Assembly (NCBI GenBank): GCA_029216955.1
Contig: JANAVB010010791.1
Location: 5,220,410 to 5,284,409, forward strand
DNA from: Iris pallida
Lineage: Eukaryota > Streptophyta > Magnoliopsida > Asparagales > Iridaceae
Direction of reading: 5' to 3'
Length of the DNA: 64,000 nucleotides
Under the pieces are notes generated by a model. That model was not told where the DNA came from. It did not search any database and saw only the letters and a program-made list of their open reading frames with translations. Both the position numbers and the translations under genes were made by a program. Positions 13,401-25,400 of this stretch are shown in pieces (the stretch's first letter is position 1; every line of letters starts with the position of its first letter).

Positions 13401-16400
13401 CAGAAAATAACAGCAACAGCAGTTAGAAAGCAAGGAGAAGAAGATGAAAACTCTTCTTCTTTTTTCCTTTTTTTTGTTGACAAAGAGAAGATGAAAACTC
13501 TATTCACCAGAAAACTTCAATAAGATTTTTTTTCTCTGATTATAATAATCTGATTTATACAGCCAGAAGATGCTCTCTCTCTCTAGATAGAAACAAATCT
13601 AACCAAATCATAAGAAACCTCATCCAACTCCAACTAACCATAACTAAAAAAAAAAAAAACCAACTCACGGAAACTAAACAAACCTAATGTCTAAAGTCTA
13701 AACTAGGTTCAACTGGACAAAATCTACAAAAAGTCTGTTGCAATTGATTGATGATTTATTGATAGTCTCATTGGCTTTATATAACCTTTACATAATGGAA
13801 TATCCTGTGGCATATTCTGGCATCCCAAATATGTCCCCAGGATATTCCCATTTGCTTTTATGCTAATACAATATACTAAATATTCCAACACTCCTCCTCA
13901 AGATGGGCGAAAAATATTCACTAAGTCCATCTTGTCACGTCCTCTAATCAAGCTCACAGAGGGAAGTCCCTTGGTTAGTCCATCTGCTATCTGATCCCTG
14001 GTCGGAACATGGCCAAGCTCCAGCAATCCTCTATCCAGCTTCTCTTTGTTAAAGAACCTATCAATCTCGATGTGTTTGGTCATGTCATGTTGTACTGAAT
14101 TGTTGGTGATACTAATAGCAGATTGGTTGTCACACCACAACTTCATCTTGGTTCTTTGATCCAGCTTCAGTTCTACCAGCATATTCTTCAACCATAACAG
14201 TTCTACAACTCCCAGGGCCATGGCTTTGTACTCTGCTTCCGCTATTGATCTGGCCCACCACAGACTGCTTCTTACGCCTCCAGGAGACCAGGTTGCCTCC
14301 TACGAATATGTAATATCCGGAGGTAGACCTTCTGTCATCTGCACAATTGGCCCAGTCAGAATCACAATAGCCTTCAATGCTTACGTGATTGTTCTTCTTA
14401 AATATCAGCCCCTTTTCGGGGGCACCCTTCAAGTACCTCAGAATCTGGTACACTGTATCCATATGGCCCTTCCATGGGTCATGCATGTAACGGCTCACCA
14501 CACTCACTGCAAAGCAGATATCAGGTCGTATGTGGCTCAAATAAATCAACCTGCCCACCAGTCTCTGGTATCTGTCTCGATCAACTGGTTCTCCAACCTC
14601 AGCATCCAACTTGAACCTCTGGTCTATTGGTGTTGCTGTAGGTTTGCACCCCAACCTCACCCTCCATCCCTATCACTGCTCTCCTGAATCTGTCAAACCA
14701 CGCTCGAGGAGACTGCTTCAGTCCATAGAGGGACTTCTTTAGTCTACAGACCTTGCCTGCTGTCAGGTTGGTGCCAAATCCTGGTGGTATCTTCATGTAT
14801 ACCTCCTCCACTAGATCTCCATGAAGAAATGCATTCTTCATGTCCAGTTGGTGTAGCTTCCATCCACCATTCGCTGCCAAAGAGATCAGGGTCCTGACAG
14901 TGCTCATCTTTGCAACTGGTGCAAAGGTCTCGTTATAGTCGATGTCGTATGTCTGACTGTATCTTTTGGTCACTAGTCCAGCTTCGTAGCGCTCAACCTG
15001 TCCATCTGGGTTCTGCTTCACGGTAAAGGCCTACTTGCATCCGACTGCTCTCTTCCCCTCCGGCAGTCTCACCAGCTCCCAAGTGTGGTTCTTCTCAAGA
15101 GCTCCCAACTCCTCGTGCATTGCCGCTTTTCACTTTGGATCGTTCTTAGCAACCTGCCAATTGTTAGGTACAGTAATACTATCTAAAGATGCTATAAATG
15201 CTCCATGAGAAGAAGAGAGATGGTCATAAGAAACAATACGGAAAATCATAAGCAGGCAACAGCCGCCGCAGCAGCAGCAGGCACGGGAAGGGCGCGGAAA
15301 GGGGGGCTGCTGTGCGCGGGTTAGGGTTTGATGGCGGAGGGAGAGAGAGAGAGGTTAGGGTTTGGTGGCGGCTAGGATTAGGGTTTGTGGAAAGGTGGCT
15401 CTGATACCATGTTGCAATTGATTGATGATTTATTGATAGTCTCATTAGATTTATATAGCCTTTACATAATGGAATATCCTGTGGCATATTCTGACATCCC
15501 AAATATGTCCTCAGGATATTCCCATGTTCTTTTATGCTAATACAATATACTAAATATTCCAACATAGTCTTAATGAGCGTAAACTGGACCACCATTTGAC
15601 TAAGCAACTTCCTTTCATTTGAAGTATGATAATGACAAAGTCTGGGAGTATCCCATTTCTCGTCTTATCAGGATCGCATTACGTGTGCACAAACACATGC
15701 ATAATCATAAATTATTTCAAGAACTATTTATTGGCATAAGCCTATCATCCTAAGAAGTAGGAATCAGCTAGAATATGATAGTAATGATGGGAAATATATA
15801 TTTGTGTTATTTGGGGGAAAAAAAATCTAACCCATCTTTTATGCATTGTAGATGGAGAACACATATACAATTACTAGTATTGCCCTAAAGCCCATAGATC
15901 TATTGGATCATATACACTCCCCCTCAAGTTGTAGGATATATATTGTCCACCTTGCTACAAAGAAATAAAAAAAACAATAACTAAAAAGCGGTTTGGTGAA
16001 AAGATCGGCAATATGGTCTTCGGACCTAGCAAATGGTGTGTAGACCAAATTACCTATTCACAACCTCCAGAACAAAATAACAGTCCACCTCAATGTGTTT
16101 GATCCTTTTATGGAATACCAGGTTGTTGGTTATAAAGATTGCTCTGTACTCTGTTGCCTCTGCACTACATCCTGCCACAACTGTCAGTTTCTTATTGCAT
16201 CAAGTGACTAGATTGCTCCCAACATAGGTACAATATCCAGAAGTAGAACACATGTCACTCTTTGACCCGGGACCCAATCTTGAGATGACCATGACGTTTG
16301 TATAGAAGCCCTTTCCCTGAAGGTCCCTCCCCATATCTTAAGATTCTAAAAACGACATCCCAATGAAATTGTTTGGGATGTTCTATGAACTGACTAATCA

Positions 16401-19400
16401 AGCCTAATGTAAAGGAGATGTCTGGAAGAGTCAGTCAAATAGATCGGCCTTCTAACAAGTATTTTGTATTGTGACATATCCTCAATAATATCTTTATCAT
16501 TTTCGGGCCACATATTCAAATCGAGTACTATAGGTGTATATGTGTTTAGAACGTGTAGACCCGTCTCCTATAACAGGTCTGTAGCATATTTCGGCTAGAA
16601 AAGAACTATTCCTTCAGAGCTCATGGCTATTCCAATCCCACAAAAGTATTTCGGCTGACCTAGGTCTTTAGTAAAAAATGCTTGTGAAGATAGACATTGG
16701 TCTCCTCAATACATGCAAGGTCAGAACCTGATGGCTCAATGTCATCAGCATACACCATAAGAATGACTATTCCAGTCTTGGTGTTCCAGATAAATACTGA
16801 ATGGTCCACGTGACTACACTTGAACACTACTACAGAGACAACTTGGCTAAAAATTCAAAACAAGAACGAAGACTCCGATTGAGTCAATAGATGGTCATAT
16901 TGAGTTTGCATACTACATTCTCCTCTGAGCAACAAATCCAGGAGGTTGTGTTGAGATTGATTGATGAATTTCATTGATAATCTCATAGGCTTTATATAGC
17001 CTTTACATGATAGAATTTCCAATGGAATATCATGTGGCATATTCTGGCATCCCAAATATGTCCTCAGGATATTCCTATACTAAATATAACATATTCCAGG
17101 ATATTCTCATACTAAATATAACATATTATCATACTAAATATATCAGCACTCCCCCTCAAGATGGGCGAAAGATATTCACTAAGCTCATCTTATCACATCC
17201 TCTCATCATGCTGATAGAGTTAAGCTCCTTGGTCAATCCGTCTGCTACCTGATATTTGGTTGGAACATAGCCCAGCTCTAGTAGTCCACCATCCAGCTTT
17301 TCTTTGATGAAGAATCTGTCAATCTCGATATGCTTGGTCCTGTCATGCTGTACTGAATTGTTGGCAATACTAACAGCTGACTGGTTGTCACACCATAGCT
17401 TCATCTTGGCTCCCTGGTCCAGTTTCAGCTCCATCAGCATATTCTTCAACCACAATAGCTCTGTGACTCCCAAGGCCATAGCTCTATACTCTGCTTCAGC
17501 TGTTGATCTGGCAACCATTGACTGCTTCTTACTCCTCTAAGAGACCAAGTTGCCTCCTACAAATATGAAGTATCTCGATGTAGATCTCCTGTCGTCAGCA
17601 CAGCTAGCCCAGTCAGAATCATAATACTCCTCGATGCTCACATGATTATTTCTTCTAAAAATCAGTCCCTTCCCGGGGGCTTCCTTCAAGTACCTCAGAA
17701 TCTGGTACACTGCATCCATATAACCCTTCCGGGGGTCATGTATATAGCTGCTCACTACACTTACCGCAAAGCTGATATCAGGTCGAGTGTGGCTCAAGTA
17801 GATCAACTTGTCCACCAATCTCTGATATCTATCCCGGTCAACTGGTTCTCCAGCTTCAGCATCCAGTTTGAACTTCTGGTCTATCGGTGTCGTAGCTGGT
17901 TTGAATTCCATCATTCCTGTTTCCGTAAGCAGGTCCAGTGCGTACTTCCTCTGAGAAAGAACAATTTCCTCTGTATCTCGAGCAATCTCAATCCCGAGGA
18001 AGTATCGAAGAGGGCCAAGATCCTTCACCTCGAACTCCTTGCCAAGCTTCCCTTTGAGTTGGGCGATCTTCTGTTCATCATCGCCTGTAATAATCATATC
18101 ATCTATATACACCGCAAGCATGGTGATGTGGCATCCACTTCGTCTGAAGAAGACAGTATGATCAGCATTGATCTGCTGATATCCCATCCCTATCATTGCT
18201 ATCCTGAACCTGTCAAACCATGCTCGAGGAGACTGCTTCAGTCCATAGAGGGACTTCTTCAATCTGCAAACATTGCCTTCTGTCTTATTGGTGCCGAATC
18301 CTGGTAGTATATCTATGTACACCTCCTCCACTAGATCCCCATGAAGAAATGCATTCACATCCAGTTGGTGTAGCTTCCATCCTCCATTGGCTGCCAGAGA
18401 GATCAAGGTCCTGACAGTGCTCACCTTTACCACTGCTGTAAAGATCTCGTCATAGTCAATGTCCTACGTCTGACTGTATCCTTTTCCCACCAGTCGAGCT
18501 TTGTAGCGCTCAACCTGTCCATCTGGGTTTTGCTTCACCGTGAAAACCCATTTGCATCTGACTTCTCTCTTCCCTTCTGACAGTCTCACCAGCTCCCAAG
18601 TGTGGTTCTTCTCAAGAGCTCCAAACTCCTCGTGCATCGCCGCTTTCTACTTTGGATTGTTCTTTGCAACCTGCCAATTGTTAGGTACAGTAATACTATC
18701 CAAAGATGCTATAAATGCTCCATGAGAAGAAGAGATATGGTCATAAGAAACAAACTTAGCAAGATCCCAACCATATCTGTCCGGAGGATTTCCTGCATTA
18801 CAGCGAGTAATCCTTCGTATAGATAGTGGTGTGGAAGATGTAGGAGTATTGATATCACCTGAGGAGGATGGTGGTGTAGATGAGGAGGATGGCGGTGTAG
18901 GTGTCTCAGGAGTTGGGACAGACGCAGGCAGGGGACTTAGCACTGGCACTGTAGGTACTGGTCCTGCAGTTTGCTTCTCTCTTCTGCTATAGGTAAGTAA
19001 CTCCCCTTGAGCCGTAGACCTAACACTTCTCATCTCCTTCCCATGTTCCGCTTCACCTTCATGTTCCTCCTCAACCATGCCTCTGTGTCAAACTTCTAAA
19101 TCGGTTACCACCAAGTTCTCCATCTCCCCCTCTCGTCTTATACTGGTAGTATTAGGCGTGTTGTGTGAAGTTTCCTCCTGGCGGTAATATGGCTCATGCT
19201 CCCGGAAGTAAACATCCATACTAACAATGTTCTTCTTCTCTACTGGACTCCAGCACACATACCCTTTTTGAGTTGTTGAGTAGCCCACAAAGATGCACTT
19301 GACCGCTCTAGGGTCAAGTTTTTCAACTGAAGGTCTGTTGTCTTTCACAAAACACACACATCCGAACACCTTCAGTGGAAGTATCCCACTATTATTGCCC

Positions 19401-22400
19401 CGCAATACTTCACATGGGGACTTCCATCCCAGGATTTTTGAAGGCATCCTGTTGATAAGTTGAGCTGCTATCAACACTGCATGCACCCATAGATTTTATG
19501 GGACATTCACGTCGATCATCATATTTCTTGCGATCTCTAGAAGATGTCGGTTCTTCCTTTCTGCTATTCCATTTTGTGCTGGTGTGTATGCACAAGTGGT
19601 ATGATGTTGTATTTCGTGTGCTGACAAGTACTCTGCAAGCGTCTTGTTAGTATACTCCGTTCCATTGTCAGACCTCAGTACCTTCACCACTGTATTGTAC
19701 TGAGTATGGACATACTTATGAAAATCTCGAAAATAAGCAGATACATCACTCTTATTTTTCATCAGATACAGCCAGGTGACACGAGATGCATAATCAATAA
19801 AGGAAACAAAGTACTTATACCCATTCATAGTGTTAGTAGCACATGGACCCCAAACATCAGAATGTACTACCTCAAAAGCAAAAGAGCTCTTATGACCAGT
19901 ACCAACATATGAGCTTCTAGTAAGTTTTCCTAACTCGCATGCATCACAAACTAATTTCTGTTTATTTGTTTTTGCATAAATCTCTGGATATAACTTACTT
20001 AGAGTATCAAAGGAAGAATGTCCCATCCTCCTATGATGAAGTATCAAAGTATCTTCGGTCCTCTGCTGCAGCTCTCCCATTCCAGCCTTCTCTGCCATAG
20101 ATACCAATGCTGAGTCCAGTCCTTCTCGATCTAGGTACTACAGTCCCTCATGCCAAGTGCCAGTCCCAAGTCTTCGTCCCGTCCCTTTCTCCTGGAAGAT
20201 CACCTTAGGAATATCAAAAGAAACAATGCATTTAAGTTGAAGAATTATAGAACTAATAGACAGAAGACTGACTGGAAAGGATGGAGCATGTAAAACATTG
20301 GATAATGAACCTGTACAATTAACAGTACCCTTACCGACCACTGGCTAGTAAGTGCCGTCTGCAGTCTGAATGGTGTCTCTTGATGCTAGGTGAGTATATG
20401 AAGAAAACTCACTAGCATTCCCGGTCACATGCCGAGATGCTCCTGAGTCGATAATCCAGTCTGACATTTTTAGGGAAGACATTGATGCAAGAGCAAGTGA
20501 CTCGTCAGTACCTTCTGATGAGTGGGCATACATAGCGGCGCTGCCTCCAACGAAGAATAAGGTGGATGCCTCCTCTGTTCCACTCCTCCTGTCTCCCTCG
20601 GCTGACGCTCTCTACTTTCTCTCCAGCATGTCCATCAGTGCCTGATCCTCCTCAGTAAAGGTGCCAGCAGTTCCTCCATTCCCTTCTGCTACTAGCAGGT
20701 TTGTCCGATACCCTCCTCGGCCGCCTCGTCGACCCCCTCGACCACGACCATGTCCAATATATTCTCGTCCCCGTCCACCACCTGAGTCTCCCTCCTTAGG
20801 TGGTTTGGTACAAGCATACCGATGATGGTCCATCTTCCCGCAGTTGTAGCACTGCCGATTGTGTTGCCAGAGCTCTCACTTGGTTCCTGTGTCGTCCGAG
20901 CTAGTAACTGCGAGTGCTGACTTTGCTTCGGGAGGACCACCTGTCCCCGCCTGTAGTCTGATGTGCGTCTCCTCCTGGATCATGGCTGAGATAGCCTCCT
21001 CGAGACTAGGAATCTCTGGTTGGGTGAGGAGTAAGGTTGTCCTCTGTGCGAATGCTATAGTCAGCCCTTTGAGGAATTTTATCGTCCTCTCCTGCAGACA
21101 CACATGTCTCTCCTTGCACTTTGGGTTCCCGCAGCTTGTCCGTTTTGAGGAGTGATCATAATCCAGCCAGAGATGCTCCAACTCTGTGGCGTACTCCTGT
21201 ACCGTCTTCTCTCCCTATACGGTGTCGTCGATCTCCCCTTTTATCTGGAAGATCCGTAAATTGTTCCCCACACCATCATAGGTTCTTCTCAACTTCTCTC
21301 ATACGTCTTTCACCATCTCAATGCCATCTACTGTGGAGGCAATAGACTAGACTAAGGAATTGAGAAGCCAGATGTAAATCACCATATGAGTGGATTTCTA
21401 CTCGTCGCGTTCTGTCGAGCCCTCGTCCGGCTCTGTCTTCTCGTCCGTCAAGAATTCCTCCAGGTTCTTTCCTGCAAGGGTTCTTCTCACCCGCCGTGAC
21501 CAACTCTGATAGGTGGCTGGCCCGTCCAACTTCAGATCGATGGAGGAAAGTTCCAACTTTGGCGACGTTCGTGTCGTGCTCGCATCAGCCGACATCTTTA
21601 TCAACTTCATCAACATCGGTAGCATCCAGCTTCTTGAGGATCGCCTTCATCGATGCTTCTTCTTCGATCACGTCACGCTTGCACCACGACTCACGTTCGT
21701 TCTTGTCGTCCTCTCCTAGATCCGAACATGTCTGATTTCATCAGATCTAGGCATCGGCGTCTCCTTCATCCTCGTCGTCCTCTCCTACATGCGGGAAGAG
21801 GGGGGTAACGAGCACAGCGGCAGCAACGACAGCAGTAGCTGTAGCGGCGCAGCAGTAGCCGCAGCAATGGCAGCAGTAGCTGCAGTGGCAGCGGCAGCGG
21901 CAGCGGTAGCAGCAGCGGCAGCGGCAATGGCAGCAGCAGCGGGAGCGGCAGCGATAGCGGGGAGGGAGAGAGGGAGGGAGGGGGGAAAGGTTAGGTTAGA
22001 GTTTTGGTGGCGGCTAGGGTTAGGGTTTGTGGAAAGGTGGCTTTGATACCATGTTGAGATTGATTGATGAATTTTATTGATAATCTCATAGACTTTATAT
22101 TGCCTTTACATGATAGAATATCCAATTGAATATCCTGTGGCATATTCTGGCATCCCAAATGTCCTCAGGATATTTCTATACTAAATATAACATATTCCAG
22201 GATATTCCCATACTAAATATAATATATTCTCATACTAAATATATCAACAGGTTGTTCCCTAGAAACCTCCTCTGTAAGATCACCATACAAGACGGCATTC
22301 TCCACATCCAGCCGAAACATCGGCCAATTAGGATTGATTGCAAAAGAGAAGAGGTCCCTGATAGAACTAAGTTGAGCAACTGGAGATGTCACGCCCCGAG

Positions 22401-25400
22401 TCGACAAACCGTTCGTCCCCGGTGTTACTTTGCCGATTCGATCGTCCTCGCTAAGGCGTGATGCTGCACGAGCCTGGAGTTGCGCTCGTACAAGGCAAGA
22501 TGACAAGTTCTCAAATGGTTATCTTTTGATTTTGATATAAATACGCCAAGTCGAAACTTCACAAATCACATCAGAATATAAGACGCAGTATAGGAAGATA
22601 GAAATGCTTTTCATTCATAGCTTGCAACGAAGTGCAAGTCGTAATTTACATTGGATGCCGTTGCGGCTACATTGATTGAAAACATAAGGAAATACATTCA
22701 ACAAGTTGCCTGAACTAACGGTTGTCGTCCCATACATTCGCCCCTTTATACAAAGTCGTCGACTTGAATTGGCTTCAAAATACTTCAGCATAGGAAGAGC
22801 TTCAAAACGCCTCTCCGTACTTCAGCTCCAGTTTAGTTGAGCACGCCCGTCGCACCTGAGGAAATTGGGGGAATGGGATTAGCACACTTGTTAAGTGGAC
22901 GAGACGAACCCACTCGTCTAAACCGACTCTGATTGTTAGGGTAGGCATGCTTTAGAGTTGTCTTTCTATTAGAACTAAATGAATTCAGTTCATATTCGAT
23001 AGCCATCTTTGCGTAATAAAGCATACAATGAACTATAAGAGTTTATCATATTTCTTACCACGGCCGTGCTCGTCCCTGCATAAAAACAGAGATAATATTC
23101 ACACCTGCATAAGACAATAGGTGAGCATGCTACTATCTTATATGCGGTCATTGATGTTACACATCACGTGGAACTATCTCAACGGCATTTCGGCCCGCTC
23201 AGTCTAGGTTGCAAGCCTGACTGACGGTCCCGCAATGCATCAGTGCCGAAACACGATTATTCATTCCCCCTAGGTCGAGTCGATTCCGATGCCCCGGATA
23301 TCGATTCGAGGAAAATATCAACTTGTGCACAAGCTGTCCATGACCATGCCAATGCGTGAACAGTTTATATATGCAACCAGTTTTGTATAGCGCTGACAGT
23401 ATTAAACGACATTATCATTTCCCCCAACTCATGCAACGTTTCATTTTCCCCAAGCCGTACTCCGATTTAGCGTCCCGTAGGCACCAAATTGTCCGAGGCA
23501 GCATAACCCACGATCGACGTTTCATAATATTTTACAGCACGTAAAATAGTCTATCTTTTTACTAGAACCTTAAACTTTCTGGTTTATGTGATAGACTTGT
23601 ATTTTCAGAGTGAATTTCTCTAAATCGATACGTTTTTCCGAGTTCTTGGACTTAGTGGATTGGCATGCAATTAACTTGGCATCGATCGATTTGAATGAAT
23701 TCGAAGCAAGGAATAAGTTTGCGGGACAGAGTAGAAAAGAAGGGGCCGAATCACCCACCGATTACTTTGCTTCGTGCCGGTCGTCCAAGCGCAACGCAAC
23801 GTCAATCCTTAGTTACGCGAGCTCCTGCAATGGCACCAACGCTTTGTTAGAATTCCTTCTTTTCCCCTTACATCGAAATTGTAATTGCATCCATGAAAAC
23901 GACGCGAAAACACTTCATCAAGCCCAGCGGCAAAGCTCCAAGAAAACCATACAGCGGTCCGGTCCCGTCGTAGGGACTCTTATAGAGAGCTCACTCGCCG
24001 AGACGCAGCCCGCTGCATCTAGGACTTATTCCAACAGAAGTCGTTCCATTAGTTGGATCGATTCTCGTAACTTCCGTCCAAATCGATTTGAATCGATGCC
24101 GCAAGGCGTTAACGTTTACCAAGCTTAGCGATCGAGTCAGATGGCCATCTAAGTTCCCGGCTGATCTGACTCGGCACTAGCATATTATGAAGTTCCGTCG
24201 CCTATCGAAAGCGGGGCGCTACATAATATACCACTAAGAAAAAGTTTCGTCCCGAAACTTAAGAACAAGGGTCTGACCTTAATTTAGACAAACAATGCGG
24301 GGTACTTCTCTTTCATCTCCGACTCCATCTCCCACGTCGACTCCTCGACTGAATGGTTCCGCCAAAGCACGCGGACCAAGGACATCAACCGATTTCGCAG
24401 CACATTCTCCTTGCGGTCCAAAATTTGAATAGGCTCCTCCGAGTAAGACAAGTCAGTACGTAGCTCCAACTGATCGAAGCTAACCACATGACTTGGATCG
24501 TGCACGTATTTTCGATGTTGTGAAACGTGGAAAACATCGTGCACATCAACTAAGGCAGGAGGTAGTGCGATCCGATAAGCAACCGTCGCAACTCGCTCAA
24601 TGATCTCGAAGGGGCCTACAAATCTCGGGCTCAACTTGCCTTTAACGCCGAACCGCATCACACCGCGCATGGGCGTTACTTTTAGAAACACATGGTCCCC
24701 GGCCAAGAACTCTAGCGGACGTCGACGAAGATCTGCGTAGCTCTTTTGTCGACTTTGCGCGATGCGGAGTCTATCTCGAATCATGCGGACCTTTTCGACG
24801 GCCTGCTCCACCAGTTCCGGTCCAAGCACTTGTCGCTCTCCGACTTCATCCCAGCATATCGGCGAACGATACTTCCTCCCGTAGAGCGCTTCGTATGGAG
24901 CCATCTGAATGCTCGACTGATAACTATTGTTATACGCAAACTCCGCAAGCGGCAAATGCGTATCCCAACTAGTCATTAGGTCGATCGCGCACAGACGCAA
25001 CATATCTTCTAAGATCTGATTGACCCTCTCTGTCTGACCGTCTGTTTGGGGATGGTACGCCGAACTAAAGTTCAGTTTGGTCCCCATCGCCGCTTGGAGG
25101 CTCGTCCAGAAACGCGATAGGAATCGCCCGTCTCTGTCCGAAATTATAGAGGCCGGTACCCCATGCAGTCGAACAATCTCATCGACGTAGATTTGTGCTA
25201 ACCGATCGACGCTCCATCCTACTTTAATTGCGATGAAGTGAGCCGACTTGGTCAATCTATCAACAATGACCCAAATCGCGTCATTCCCCCGCGGCGCCTT
25301 CGGAAATCCCACAATGAAATCCATCGAGATATTGTCCCACTTCCACTCGGAAATGGGGATGTTCTGCAGCTCGCCGCCTGGCCGTTGGTGTTCCGCCTTC

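Larger units (their letters stand above)
13736..15564 (-). mobile_element. Copia C3, 1.83-kb deletion derivative with both LTRs
   Basis: Both LTRs are 155 bp (13736-13890 and 15410-15564), with a PBS (15397-15409) and a PPT (13891-13901, CTCCTCCTCAA on plus). Gag, protease and integrase are gone; the GC-rich leader joins the pre-RT linker at about 15245. The flanks AAGTC (13731-13735) and TAGTC (15565-15569) fit a target duplication with one mismatch. It sits inside the 3' LTR of the older copia C7. It keeps every cis signal for retrotransposition but codes for no working enzyme. Confidence 0.88.
16949..22249 (-). mobile_element. Ty1/copia element C4, full length, nested in C7
   Basis: 5.30 kb. 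3' LTR 16949-17148 (200 bp) and 5' LTR 22052-22249 (198 bp); perfect 5-bp target duplication GGTTG. It has the complete gag-pol order and is the most nearly colinear copy of the family. It lies in the same orientation as the OSCA gene and inverted relative to C2. Confidence 0.93.
16944..22254. repeat. GGTTG target-site duplication around C4
   Basis: GGTTG at 16944-16948 and again at 22250-22254 exactly bracket C4. One copy restores the interrupted C7 RT codons. Confidence 0.9.

Noticed and set aside
17642..18307. Long plus-strand frame opposite C4 RT (also 11379-12071 opposite C2 RT)
   Set aside because: Antisense shadow of the conserved RT coding sequence.
21789..22046. Ala-rich plus-strand frame
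   Set aside because: It is the GCA/GCG triplet run of the C4 leader read in the antisense direction.
23610..24128. Plus-strand frame of 172 codons in the G1 LTR, present as 132 codons in the other LTR (30293-30691)
   Set aside because: It lies within LTR sequence, is shortened in the sister LTR by a point change, and shows no recognisable protein features; similarity is explained by LTR identity.
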